A DNA stretch of 64,000 nt from Paraburkholderia monticola. Its GTDB lineage: Bacteria > Pseudomonadota > Gammaproteobacteria > Burkholderiales > Burkholderiaceae. A program made the position numbers and the translations under genes. The notes under the pieces are model-generated. The model was given only the letters and a program-made list of their open reading frames with translations, searched no databases and was not told where the DNA came from. The stretch is from assembly GCF_001580545.1 (NCBI RefSeq), contig NZ_LRBG01000022.1, positions 310,001 through 374,000 on the forward strand, written 5' to 3'. Below are positions 1 to 7,660 of this stretch, one piece after another (position 1 is the first letter of the stretch; each line of letters starts with the position of its first letter).

Positions 1-394
1 GGTCGGCGCGCGTCAGCGTGTTGTTGATGCGCTTGACGACGAGCGGCACCGAGTTGGCCGGATACAGCGACTGGTCCGGGTACATTTCGCCGGCGACGTT
101 CGCATCGCCCGCGACCTGCCAGCCCGACAGATAGATAGCCTTGAGGCCGGCCTTGACCTGCTGCATCGCCTGGTTGCCGGTCAGCGCGCCGAGCGAGTTG
201 ACGAACGGCTCGTTGTTCACGGCGGCCCACAGTTTTTCCGCGCCGCGCTTCGCGAGCGTGTGCTCGACCTGCACCGAGCCGCGCAGACGCACCACGTCTT
301 CGGCCGAGTAGGTGCGCTTGACACCCTTCCAACGCGGGTCCGTTTCCCATTGCTGCTTCAGTTGCTGCACTTGCTGTTCGCGCGTCATGGTCAT
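1..394 (-). CDS. aceA: Isocitrate lyase, N-terminal part (runs off the window)
   Basis: Isocitrate lyase cleaves isocitrate to glyoxylate and succinate, the entry step of the glyoxylate shunt used during growth on acetate or fatty acids. The 131 visible residues are a typical proteobacterial AceA N-terminus: MTMTREQQVQQLKQQW, then YSAEDVVRLRGSV, then AIYLSGWQVAGDAN and MYPDQSLYP, which belong to the start of the TIM barrel. The catalytic KKCGH loop lies beyond base 1 and cannot be checked. The start at 394 is chosen because GGAG (401-404, minus strand) lies six bases upstream; an in-frame ATG at 388 is the alternative. It is transcribed leftwards out of an AT-rich intergenic region. Confidence 0.95.
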   Translation of the reverse strand, partial: MTMTREQQVQQLKQQWETDPRWKGVKRTYSAEDVVRLRGSVQVEHTLAKRGAEKLWAAVNNEPFVNSLGALTGNQAMQQVKAGLKAIYLSGWQVAGDANVAGEMYPDQSLYPANSVPLVVKRINNTLTRAD

Positions 395-705
395 GATGTG
401 CTCCTTCGATGCCAGTTATGGAGGATGGGTGACTCTGTCTTCTCGAAGCGTGGGGCCGTAGAGGCGTTCTGTTTCGTGAAGTCTTATATAAGAGTCTAGG
501 CAAATCGAAGGAGCCGCAATAGACGCCGCAAAGCGTTTTTCCAATATTTGTTTTTCTATTAAATCAATAGGTTGAGTCCGACGTTTCGCAATAAGAAACG
601 ATATTTTCCCTGTTGCAACGCCTCATCTTGTGCCGTGCAGCATGATTTTTTACGAGGCAAAAAAATTTTTCGCATCGTGAAATTTGGGGTGTGCAGGCAA
701 CGGGC
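395..705 (-). promoter_or_regulatory. AT-rich upstream region of aceA with palindromes
   Basis: No gene is seen here. The stretch is much richer in A and T than its surroundings (about 535-680), with several A and T runs, as in bent or UP-element DNA. It holds a perfect 6-bp-arm palindrome CGTTTC-N7-GAAACG at 582-600, the palindrome GTTGCAAC at 612-619, two direct copies of GCCGCAA 12 bp apart (513-519, 525-531), and CTTATATAAG at 483-492, which could serve as a -10 region for aceA. No good -35 is evident, which would fit an activator-dependent promoter. The roles are inferred. Confidence 0.4.
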
Positions 706-706
706 G

Positions 707-742
707 AAAAAAACCGGTGCCTGAGCACCGGTTTTCTTTTTT
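707..742 (-). terminator. Intrinsic terminator downstream of the RhlE-type helicase
   Basis: An 11-bp perfect stem (AAAACCGGTGC at 710-720 with GCACCGGTTTT at 725-735) and a 4-base loop. On the minus strand it is followed by seven T (707-713 read in reverse). On the plus strand it is also followed by a T-rich run, so it may work in both directions. Confidence 0.85.
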
Positions 743-800
743 CTGTCGACTTGCGGACGGCGTGAAGCCGTCCGAGGCGGTCAGGCTGTGACGCGAGCGA

Positions 801-2423
801 TCAGCTGCCGCGGCGTGCCGTACGCGGACCGTCGTTGCGGCGCGCGCTGTAACCGTCACGCGAACCGTAACCGTCGCGCGAACCGCCGCCGAAGCCGTCA
901 CGCGAACCATAACCGTCACGCGAGCCGCCGTTGCCTTCGCGGGTACCGCCGGCCGGCTTGTTGCCCCAGCTGTTGCCGCTGCTATTGCCGTTACCGTTGC
1001 GCGAGCCCGCGTAGCCGCCCGGCTTGCCCGAGCCGCTGCCGAAGCGACGGCCACCACCGTTACCGGCAGGACGGCCGCGGCCGCCGAAGCCAGGACGGCC
1101 ATTGCCCGAAGGCGCCGCCTTGCGCGGCTCGAAGCCTTCGACGACGTTGACCGGCAGCGGCGTGCGCACGAAGCGTTCGATGCGCTTGAGCGCGCCCTGT
1201 TCGGCGTGATGCACGAGGCTCACCGCGATACCCGAGCGGCCCGCGCGGCCGGTACGGCCGATACGGTGCACGTAGTCTTCAGCGAACTTCGGCAGGTCGT
1301 AGTTGAACACGTGCGTGATGCCGGGGATGTCGATACCGCGAGCGGCGACATCGGTCGCGACCAGCACGCGCACGCGACGCTCGCGCAGCGCGCGGATCGT
1401 GCGGTTACGCGCGCCTTGGGGCAGGTCGCCATGCAGCGCGGCCGATTCGAAACCGGCGTCGGCCAGACGGCCCGCCAGCTGGTCTGCGTCCATCTTCGTT
1501 GCCGTGAAGACGATGGCCTGGTCGAGGCCTTCGTCGCGCAGCAGATGGTCGAGCAGACGGTCCTTGTGATCGCGGTCGTCGACGTAGTGAACGGTCTGCG
1601 CGATGTTGGTGCGCTGCTCCAGGCGCTGGACGATCTCGATACGCTCCGGATCCTTCAGCAGACGGCCGGTCAGCGAGCCGATCTTGCCGTCGAGCGTGGC
1701 CGAGAACAGCATGGTCTGACGCGTGGCCGGCGTTTCGGCGACGATCGTGTCGATGTCGTCGATGAATCCCATGTCGAGCATGCGGTCGGCTTCGTCGAGC
1801 ACGAGAATCTGCAGTTGGGACAGATCGATGCGGCCGCGCTCGAGATGGTCGATCAGACGGCCCGGCGTCGCGACGAGGATTTCGGGGTTCTTCGCGAGCA
1901 GCATCAGCTGCTGGCCATAAGCGACGCCGCCGAGAATGCTGACGGTGCGCAGGCGCTTCAAATGCTTGCCGTACGTCGCGGCGGCGGTCGTGACCTGCAT
2001 CGCGAGTTCACGGGTCGGGGTCAGCACCAGCATGGTCGGACGTGCGACCGGCTGCGGGCGGCGGCCGCGGCCACCGTCGGCCGGACGCGGTTCGCGCGGC
2101 TGGCTAGCCTGGGTCTTTTGCAGCTGGGAGAAACGCTCGATGGCGGGCAGCATGAACGCGGCGGTCTTGCCCGAACCGGTCGGGCTCGAAACCAGCAGAT
2201 CGCGGCCGGCGATACCAGCCGGCACGGCACGTTGCTGCACCGGCGTCGGGTGCTCGTAGCCGGCGGCCGTCAACGCGGAGACGACGTCCGCGGACAGGCC
2301 GAGCGACGCGAAGGTCGGCTTGGCGTCAGCCTGCGCGACGGCTTCGGGAGCGGCGGGCGTAAGACCGAGTGCTTCGTCGGCGATGGCGTTCAACGGGCTG
2401 CTGGTGGTGTTGCTCAAAGTCAT
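801..2423 (-). CDS. rhlE: DEAD-box ATP-dependent RNA helicase, RhlE type
   Basis: A 540-residue RNA helicase that probably remodels structured RNA in ribosome assembly or mRNA decay. In order: Q motif and HPTPVQQRAVP near residues 58-68, Walker A PTGSGKTA at 81-88, PTREL near 136, DEAD at 210-213, SAT at 241-243, and the C-terminal helicase motif HRIGRTGRAGR. After about residue 440 comes a low-complexity tail rich in Gly, Arg, Asn and Ser with repeated SRDGYG units, as in RNA-chaperone tails. The ATG at 2423 is preferred over an upstream one at 2456 because AAGGA lies just ahead of it. It stands alone, with its own terminator and a probable long leader. RhlE is favoured over DeaD because there is no DbpA/CsdA-type RNA-binding domain. 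Confidence 0.9.
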   Translation of the reverse strand: MTLSNTTSSPLNAIADEALGLTPAAPEAVAQADAKPTFASLGLSADVVSALTAAGYEHPTPVQQRAVPAGIAGRDLLVSSPTGSGKTAAFMLPAIERFSQLQKTQASQPREPRPADGGRGRRPQPVARPTMLVLTPTRELAMQVTTAAATYGKHLKRLRTVSILGGVAYGQQLMLLAKNPEILVATPGRLIDHLERGRIDLSQLQILVLDEADRMLDMGFIDDIDTIVAETPATRQTMLFSATLDGKIGSLTGRLLKDPERIEIVQRLEQRTNIAQTVHYVDDRDHKDRLLDHLLRDEGLDQAIVFTATKMDADQLAGRLADAGFESAALHGDLPQGARNRTIRALRERRVRVLVATDVAARGIDIPGITHVFNYDLPKFAEDYVHRIGRTGRAGRSGIAVSLVHHAEQGALKRIERFVRTPLPVNVVEGFEPRKAAPSGNGRPGFGGRGRPAGNGGGRRFGSGSGKPGGYAGSRNGNGNSSGNSWGNKPAGGTREGNGGSRDGYGSRDGFGGGSRDGYGSRDGYSARRNDGPRTARRGS

Positions 2424-2760
2424 GTGAATCCTTGAAAACGATCCTGGGTGGTTCATCGGATGAAAACGTCAACGCCAATCGGCATACCCAAGTCGTCGGA
2501 TTCAGCGAGCAAAGAAGCAGCGAGCAAATCGAAAAACGGGGGCAACTCGCGACAATGAAGGCGAGTTTTTCGTTAGAAGCTGTATCGGATGCGACGTGCC
2601 AACATGGCGAGTCGCCAGCCTGGGACTTGAGCCCGGAGGAGGGCTAGGCAGAAGGGGACAGGTTCTAAACTGGATTGGAGCAAACGCTAAGGGACGCTGC
2701 GCCGCGAGGACCGCTGGAAAAAGCGAACAAAGCAGTGAAGCGCAGGCGGCATTATAGCGG
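2424..2760 (-). promoter_or_regulatory. Promoter and long 5' leader of the helicase gene
   Basis: On the minus strand a perfect TATAAT sits at 2756-2751 with only a weak -35 about 17-18 bases further up. It would start RNA near 2744, giving a leader of about 320 bases before the ATG at 2423. The leader can form hairpins: AACTCGC/GCGAGTT (2544-2567), GGCGA/TCGCC (2606-2616) and AGCCC/GGGCT near 2630-2645. No convincing open reading frame lies in it. Long structured leaders are known for cold-induced or autoregulated DEAD-box helicases; whether that applies here is inference. Confidence 0.45.
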
Positions 2761-2831
2761 CATTTGTTGCACTGCGCCACCATTCGGACGATTCCGATGA
2801 AAAAAGTGCCGGAATCTAGTCAGGCGATGCG

Positions 2832-2870
2832 AGGCGGCGGTTCAGGGGATCGCATCCGAAACCGCCGCGG
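2832..2870 (-). other. Hairpin in the 3' region of the acyl-CoA-binding protein gene
   Basis: GCGGCGGTTC and GAAACCGCCGC can pair with one bulge around a 14-base loop, about 60 bases after the stop of the gene at 2927-3196. No T-run follows on the minus strand, so it is at best a weak or Rho-assisted terminator. A second inverted pair, GATTCCG/CGGAATC, lies at 2790-2816. Confidence 0.3.
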
Positions 2871-2926
2871 GGCCGTCGCGACCTTATTCGACGGCCGTTT
2901 CCGCAGATGAATCAGGCGTTGGAAGC

Positions 2927-3196
2927 TCAGGCTGCGGCACCGCTCTTCAGCGAGTCGACGAGTTCGACGTATTGCTGCTTCGCAGCGTCCTGGGCGGTGC
3001 CCTTGAGTGCCGCCCACGCGTCGTACTTGTATTTGCCGACGATATCGGTGAAGCCCGGCTTGTCGCCGTGTACGTCGCCTTCGCTCGCCTGCTTGAAGAG
3101 CGCATAGAGACGCAGCAGTGTCAGGTTGCCCGGACGCTCGGGCAGTTGCTTGACGTCTTCCTGGGCTTGCGCGAATTGGGCGTTGATGTCGGTCAT
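2927..3196 (-). CDS. Acyl-CoA-binding protein (ACBP family)
   Basis: A small cytoplasmic protein of 89 residues that binds long-chain acyl-CoA esters. The family is mostly eukaryotic but is found in some proteobacteria, including Burkholderiaceae. Signature stretches are FAQAQEDVKQLPERP, LLRLYALFKQASEGD, and the core KYDAWAALKGT followed by AKQQYVELV, which match the four-helix ACBP fold with its ligand Lys and Tyr residues. The start at 3196 gives the family's usual length of 86-90 residues; the longer frame upstream would add about 50 unlike residues. It diverges from tsaB. Nearby lipid genes are not obviously linked to it. Confidence 0.88.
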   Translation of the reverse strand: MTDINAQFAQAQEDVKQLPERPGNLTLLRLYALFKQASEGDVHGDKPGFTDIVGKYKYDAWAALKGTAQDAAKQQYVELVDSLKSGAAA

Positions 3197-3375
3197 GGTC
3201 GTTTGGCCCGCATGGCGGGGTAGATGAGATCGGCCGAAAATCATAACAATTGCCCCGCCGTCGCGGGACCGAGGGCTTATTCCAAACGGAGGCGGCCGCG
3301 GAACCGGCCGGAGCCTGCGCGCAAACCACCCGCAAACCACCATTCACGCGCGGCGCGCCGATTACAATACGGTCC
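3197..3375. promoter_or_regulatory. Divergent promoter region between the ACBP gene and tsaB
   Basis: On the plus strand TACAAT at 3363-3368 ends only seven bases before the tsaB ATG, and no ribosome binding site precedes that ATG (bases just upstream are ACGGTCC). This arrangement would start RNA at or next to the start codon. On the minus strand TATGAT (3245-3240) is a possible -10 for the ACBP gene. Neither has a good -35. Confidence 0.4.
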
Positions 3376-4212
3376 ATGACTCAAACAGTGCTCCTTGCCC
3401 TCGATACATCGACCGAATTCTGCTCGGTGGCGCTCGTGTCCGCGTCCGTCGATGCCGCCGGTCAGCCCACCGCGGAACCCCGCGTCTGGGTCCGTCACGA
3501 ACAGACCGGCGCCGTGTCCAGCACACGCCTGTTGCCGGCGATTCGCGAACTGTTCGCCGAAGCCGGCCTCGCGCTGGCGGACTGCCACGCGATCGCCTTC
3601 GGCTCCGGCCCGGGTTCGTTTACCGGACTGCGCACGGCCACCGGCGTCGCCCAGGGCCTCGCGTTCGGCCTGAACCTGCCGGTCGTGCCGATCGGCACAC
3701 TGCTCGCGTGCGCGGAGAGCGCCCGCCTGCGCGATCCGTCGACGACGCGCGTGCTCGCCGCGCTCGACGCGCGCATGGACGAAATCTACTGGGCCGACTA
3801 CGCGTGGGACGATGCGCAACGCGAATGGCGCACCGTGCAGACGGCATCGCTCGATGCGCCCGAGCGGCTCGTGCTGCCCGACGTCCCGTTCACGCTCGCG
3901 GGCAACGCGGCTGCCGCGTTCGGCGAGCGCTTGCCGGCTGTGGCGGCGGCGCACAGCGTCGATGGGCAAGCGTTGCCGCATGCGCTGCCGCTCGCGTATG
4001 CGGCGCTGCGCGCGTTTCATGCCGGTCGCACGGTGGCCGCCGATCAGGCCGCGCCCGAGTACGTGCGCGACAAGGTCGCGCAGACGACCGCCGAGCGCAT
4101 GGCCGACAAGGCGGCCAAAGCAGTCAAAGCGGCTCATGCCGCGGAGCAATCCGCGCAGCGTACGCCCGACGACACCTCCGGCCAGCCGTCTCACGACGAG
4201 GCGCGCCCATGA
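3376..4212 (+). CDS. tsaB: tRNA threonylcarbamoyladenosine synthesis protein TsaB
   Basis: TsaB is the non-catalytic partner of TsaD in the TsaBDE complex, which transfers threonylcarbamoyl to A37 of ANN-decoding tRNAs. The 278-residue protein has the ASKHA-fold start VLLALDTSTEFCSVAL, the segment LLPAIRELFAEAGLAL and the hallmark GPGSFTGLRTATGVAQGLAF. It carries a C-terminal tail of about 40 Ala-, Lys- and Asp-rich residues that E. coli TsaB (about 231 residues) lacks. The start at 3376 matches the family start; upstream in-frame codons would add unrelated residues. The stop overlaps the rimI start (ATGA), so translation is probably coupled. TsaD is not in this window. Confidence 0.93.
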   Translation: MTQTVLLALDTSTEFCSVALVSASVDAAGQPTAEPRVWVRHEQTGAVSSTRLLPAIRELFAEAGLALADCHAIAFGSGPGSFTGLRTATGVAQGLAFGLNLPVVPIGTLLACAESARLRDPSTTRVLAALDARMDEIYWADYAWDDAQREWRTVQTASLDAPERLVLPDVPFTLAGNAAAAFGERLPAVAAAHSVDGQALPHALPLAYAALRAFHAGRTVAADQAAPEYVRDKVAQTTAERMADKAAKAVKAAHAAEQSAQRTPDDTSGQPSHDEARP

Positions 4213-4703
4213 GTGGCGTGTTGCTCACCGACCGCTACATGTCGCCCATGACCGAAAGCGACCTGGACGAAGTCGCCGCGATCGAGAAGCTGGCGTACGA
4301 GTTTCCCTGGAGCCGCGGCAATTTCGGCGACTCGCTGCGTAACGGCTATTTCGGCATCTGCCTGCGGCACGTGACCGGAACATTGATCGGCTATTGCGTG
4401 CTGATGCCGGTCGTCGATGAAATGCATCTGCTGAATCTGTGTGTCACGCCACCAGCGCAAGGCGGTGGCGCGGGACTCGCGCTGCTGCGCGAGGCGGTGC
4501 GCATCACGCGCGCGGAAAAGCTCGAAGGGCTGTTGCTCGAAGTGCGGCCGTCGAATCACCGGGCGATCCGGTTGTACGAGCGCTTTGGCTTCGCCTCGAT
4601 CGGCCGGCGCAAAAATTATTATCCGGCGCGCCATCGCGGCCGGGAGGACGCGATCGTGATGCGTCTGTCGTTTGCCACGGAGGGCGCAGATGGCGCTGAA
4701 TGA
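4209..4703 (+). CDS. rimI: Ribosomal-protein-alanine N-acetyltransferase RimI
   Basis: A GNAT-fold acetyltransferase of 164 residues. RimI acetylates the N-terminal alanine of ribosomal protein S18, and the tsaB-rimI pairing is common in bacteria. Visible motifs are EKLAYEFPWSRGNFGDS (the family's N-terminal signature), the strand VVDEMHLLNLCVTP, the acetyl-CoA loop QGGGAG, and EVRPSNHRAIRLYERFGF followed by GRRKNYY. The ATG overlaps the end of tsaB by four bases, and the gene's end overlaps the start of the uracil-DNA glycosylase by 14 bases, so the three are one transcription unit. Confidence 0.93.
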   Translation: MSGVLLTDRYMSPMTESDLDEVAAIEKLAYEFPWSRGNFGDSLRNGYFGICLRHVTGTLIGYCVLMPVVDEMHLLNLCVTPPAQGGGAGLALLREAVRITRAEKLEGLLLEVRPSNHRAIRLYERFGFASIGRRKNYYPARHRGREDAIVMRLSFATEGADGAE

Positions 4704-5697
4704 ATCGATGCTCGAAGAATTCGGGCTCGCGCCGTTGTGGGTGCGTCGCGGAATGACGGCGCGGGACGGGCAGGGTGATTCCGTCGCGGCGCAAGCCGAA
4801 GAGCCGTTGCAATCCCTGCGGGAAGACGCAAACGACGAGCGTCGCGCGGAGCCTGTGCCGCAGAGCGCGAGCGAAGCGCTGCGCGTATCTTCCACTGACA
4901 CGCCGACACCGCCGCAAGCGCAGCGCGAATCTGCCGCGCGCGTCGACGAACCTGCGGCGCGACTCGAAGCCTCTTCGCCGCGACCCGACGCTTCAGCGTC
5001 GCCCAATTTCGACGCCCCACCCGAGGACGACTTCGCGTGGTTCGACGATCCCAACGCGTCCGGCCCCGCACCCGTCGAAGCGCGCCGTGAAGCGCCTGCG
5101 CTCCCGGCCATTCACACGCTCGACTGGGACGCGCTCGCCGAACGGGTCGCTGGATGCGAGGCCTGCCGGCTGTGCGAGAAGCGTACGAACACGGTGTTCG
5201 GCGTCGGCGATCGCGAGGCCGACTGGATGCTGATCGGCGAAGCGCCCGGCGAGAACGAGGACCGTCAGGGCGAGCCGTTCGTCGGCCAGGCCGGCAAGCT
5301 TCTCGACAACATGCTGCGTTCGCTCGCGCTCGCGCGTGGCACCAACGTGTATATCGCGAACGTGATCAAGTGTCGGCCGCCAGGCAACCGCAATCCGCAG
5401 CCGGACGAAGTCGCGCGTTGCGAGCCGTATCTGCAGCGCCAGGTGTCGCTCGTGAAGCCGAAGCTGATCGTCGCGCTCGGCCGTTTCGCCGCGCAAAGTC
5501 TGCTGAAGACCGAGGACAGCATTTCGTCGCTGCGCGGCCGCGTGCATACCTACGAGGGCGTGCCGGTGATCGTCACCTATCACCCTGCCTATCTGCTGCG
5601 CAGCTTGCCCGACAAGGCCAAGGCATGGGCGGACCTGTGCCTCGCGCGCACGACGTGGCTCGCGAACGGCGGCGGGCGGTCGAACGAATCAAAGTGA
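4690..5697 (+). CDS. Family-4 (iron-sulfur) uracil-DNA glycosylase with long N-terminal extension
   Basis: Removes uracil from DNA in base excision repair. The catalytic part is about residues 142-335: CEACRLC, GEAPGENEDRQGEPF with VGQAGKLLDNML, YIANVIKCRPPGNR, ARCEPYL, and VTYHPAYLLR with the catalytic-site His. The four cysteines in CxxC plus C...C spacing fit the 4Fe-4S cluster of family-4 enzymes. Residues 1-141 are an extension: a short conserved-looking start, MLEEFGLAPLWVRR, then about 110 residues rich in Ala, Glu, Arg, Pro and Ser that are probably disordered. The start at 4690 overlaps rimI. A DUF1853 gene begins two bases after the stop. Confidence 0.9.
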   Translation: MALNESMLEEFGLAPLWVRRGMTARDGQGDSVAAQAEEPLQSLREDANDERRAEPVPQSASEALRVSSTDTPTPPQAQRESAARVDEPAARLEASSPRPDASASPNFDAPPEDDFAWFDDPNASGPAPVEARREAPALPAIHTLDWDALAERVAGCEACRLCEKRTNTVFGVGDREADWMLIGEAPGENEDRQGEPFVGQAGKLLDNMLRSLALARGTNVYIANVIKCRPPGNRNPQPDEVARCEPYLQRQVSLVKPKLIVALGRFAAQSLLKTEDSISSLRGRVHTYEGVPVIVTYHPAYLLRSLPDKAKAWADLCLARTTWLANGGGRSNESK

Positions 5698-5699
5698 CG

Positions 5700-6752
5700 A
5701 TGCCCGAGGGGCCGGCGGCGCGTATAGCCGCCGCATCCGACAGCCGCGCGGCGCTGCTCGATACGTTGCTGGGTGGGCCTGGCGTGGCTTCGTTCGAGCC
5801 GCTACGCGAGCCCGCCGTGCGCGATCTCGCGTGGCTGCTGCTCAGTGCCGATCTGTTGCGCCCCCAACTTCCGACCGGCGCGCTCGCCGATCCCTTCGAC
5901 ACACCACAGGAATTGCAGGCCACGCTCGCCTGGCTGCGTGCGCTCGATGCCGCTGCGCAACCGCTGCAGCAGCATCTCGCGGCCACCCGCATCACGCGTC
6001 TTGGCCGCTACGCCGAACGCCTGCTCGGCTTTTTCCTGCAACACGGACCGGCGACGCAACTGATCGCAGCCGGTGTGCCGTTACGGCACGCGGGGGTCAC
6101 GCTCGGCGAATGCGACTTTCTCGTGCAGACGCGGCAGGGTATGCGACTGCATTGGGAACTCGCGGTGAAGTGCTATCTGCATGCGGGCGATGCGATTGGG
6201 GCAGAGGGGTCCGAGGCCGCGCGCCTCGCCGATTACGTCGGCCCCAACCTGAAAGACCGCTTCGATCTGAAGCTCGCGCATCTGCTTCGTCATCAGTTGC
6301 CGCTGAGCGCGCGCGAGGAGTTTGCATCGACGGGCTATGCGGGCGCATGGACGCCGCAGATGTTCGTCAAAGGCTGGCTGTTTTACCGGCAGGGCGAGAC
6401 GCCAGTCGAACCCGCCGAGCTCGATCCCGCGCATGGTCGTGGCTGGTGGGTCACGCGTCGCGACTGGCCGGCGTTCGCGGCTGCGCATGCCCGCAAGTGG
6501 CGGGCGCTGCCACGGCTCGAATGGCTCGCGCCGCGATATCAAGCGCAAGCTCAAGCTCAAGCGCAAGCCGGCACGGACGGCGCGGGCTACGTCGACGCAG
6601 ATGCGCTGGCCGCGCAGAGCTCACTTGAACACGGCCCGACGATGGTCGCCGCGTTCGTCGACGACGACGCGGGCCATCTGCTTGAACGCTCGCGCGGCTT
6701 TATCGTGCCCGACGACTGGCCCGAACACGCGCAACGTTACGCGAAGCAATAA
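5700..6752 (+). CDS. DUF1853 family protein, possible nuclease-fold protein
   Basis: A cytoplasmic protein of 350 residues that I place in the DUF1853 family by its pattern: VRDLAWLLLSADLL near the start, LGRYAERLLGFFLQH, then GECDFLVQT and LHWELAVKCYL, then YVGPNLKDRFDLKLAHLL and MFVKGWLFY. No function is established to my knowledge. The pair E137/D139 followed by E153 and K157 resembles the acidic and lysine core of PD-(D/E)XK nucleases; this is my inference. A short AQAQAQAQA run occurs near residue 285. It begins two bases after the uracil-DNA glycosylase stop and is surely cotranscribed with it. A GTG at 5694 is an alternative start. Confidence 0.75.
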   Translation: MPEGPAARIAAASDSRAALLDTLLGGPGVASFEPLREPAVRDLAWLLLSADLLRPQLPTGALADPFDTPQELQATLAWLRALDAAAQPLQQHLAATRITRLGRYAERLLGFFLQHGPATQLIAAGVPLRHAGVTLGECDFLVQTRQGMRLHWELAVKCYLHAGDAIGAEGSEAARLADYVGPNLKDRFDLKLAHLLRHQLPLSAREEFASTGYAGAWTPQMFVKGWLFYRQGETPVEPAELDPAHGRGWWVTRRDWPAFAAAHARKWRALPRLEWLAPRYQAQAQAQAQAGTDGAGYVDADALAAQSSLEHGPTMVAAFVDDDAGHLLERSRGFIVPDDWPEHAQRYAKQ

Positions 6753-6792
6753 CGTCGCTTGAACATGGCGGCGAAACGACCCGGAACGCCGC

Positions 6793-7599
6793 TCACCACC
6801 ATCGATGAAAGTGATGCACCGGCCCCACGCCGTGGCCGACGTCGAGCCGGTCGCTCGCCTGCAACGCACCGGTGAGATACGCCTTCGCCTCGGCCACGGC
6901 GCTCGCGAGATCGTCGCGCTGCGGCAGCAACGCCGCAATCGCCGACGACAACGTGCAGCCCGTGCCATGCGTGTTCTTCACCGGCACGCGTGGACCGCCA
7001 AGACGCAGCGTGCCGCTGTCCTGCACGAGCCAATCGGGGCTATCGGACGCGCTCAGATGGCCGCCCTTCATCAGCACCGCGCGCGCGCCGAGCGCACGCA
7101 GCGCTTCGCCTTGTTCGACCATGCCGGCTTCGTCGGTGGCGGGCTGCGTGCCAAGCAATGCGGCCGCTTCCGGCAGATTCGGCGTCAACAGATCGGCGAG
7201 CGGCAGCAGTTCGTCGCGCACCACCGCGACCGCATCGGGCAGCAACAGCGCGTGATTGCTCTTCGAAATCATCACCGTGTCGAGCACGATGTGCTTCGGC
7301 TGATGACGGCGCAGCGCATCGGCGACCGCGCGGGCGATCGGCGCATTCGCGAGCATGCCGATCTTCACCGCGTCGATACGGATGTCGTCGAACACCGCGT
7401 CGAGTTGCGCGGTGATGAAGCCGGGATCCGGCGCGTGAATCGCGGTGACGCCGCGCGTGTTCTGCGCGGTCAGCGCCGTGATCACACTCGCGCCATAGGC
7501 GCCGAGCGCGGAGAAGGCCTTCAGATCGGCCTGGATGCCGGCGCCGCCGCCGGAATCGGAACCGGCGATCGTCAGCACATTGGGAATCGGTTGAGTCAT
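6793..7599 (-). CDS. thiD: Hydroxymethylpyrimidine / phosphomethylpyrimidine kinase ThiD
   Basis: Phosphorylates HMP and HMP-phosphate to HMP-diphosphate, the pyrimidine half of thiamine. The 268-residue ribokinase-fold protein shows NVLTIAGSDSGGGAGIQADL at the N-terminus, DTVMISKSNHALL for the substrate site, LTPNLPEAAALLG, MKGGHL, and the nucleotide and anion-hole motif NTHGTGCTLSSAIAALL with the catalytic Cys-neighbour region. It follows lplT on the minus strand after 61 bases and converges on the DUF1853 gene with about 40 bases between the stops. No other thiamine gene or TPP riboswitch is seen nearby. Confidence 0.93.
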   Translation of the reverse strand: MTQPIPNVLTIAGSDSGGGAGIQADLKAFSALGAYGASVITALTAQNTRGVTAIHAPDPGFITAQLDAVFDDIRIDAVKIGMLANAPIARAVADALRRHQPKHIVLDTVMISKSNHALLLPDAVAVVRDELLPLADLLTPNLPEAAALLGTQPATDEAGMVEQGEALRALGARAVLMKGGHLSASDSPDWLVQDSGTLRLGGPRVPVKNTHGTGCTLSSAIAALLPQRDDLASAVAEAKAYLTGALQASDRLDVGHGVGPVHHFHRWW

Positions 7600-7660
7600 G
7601 GTCAGGCGAGGAAGAAGGAGGGCGCGCTCGCGGGCATTGCGGCCGGCCAGGTGCAGCTGA

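Noticed and set aside
3708..4208. Upstream extension of the rimI frame across tsaB
   Set aside because: It is out of frame with the conserved tsaB protein; only the part from 4209 matches RimI.
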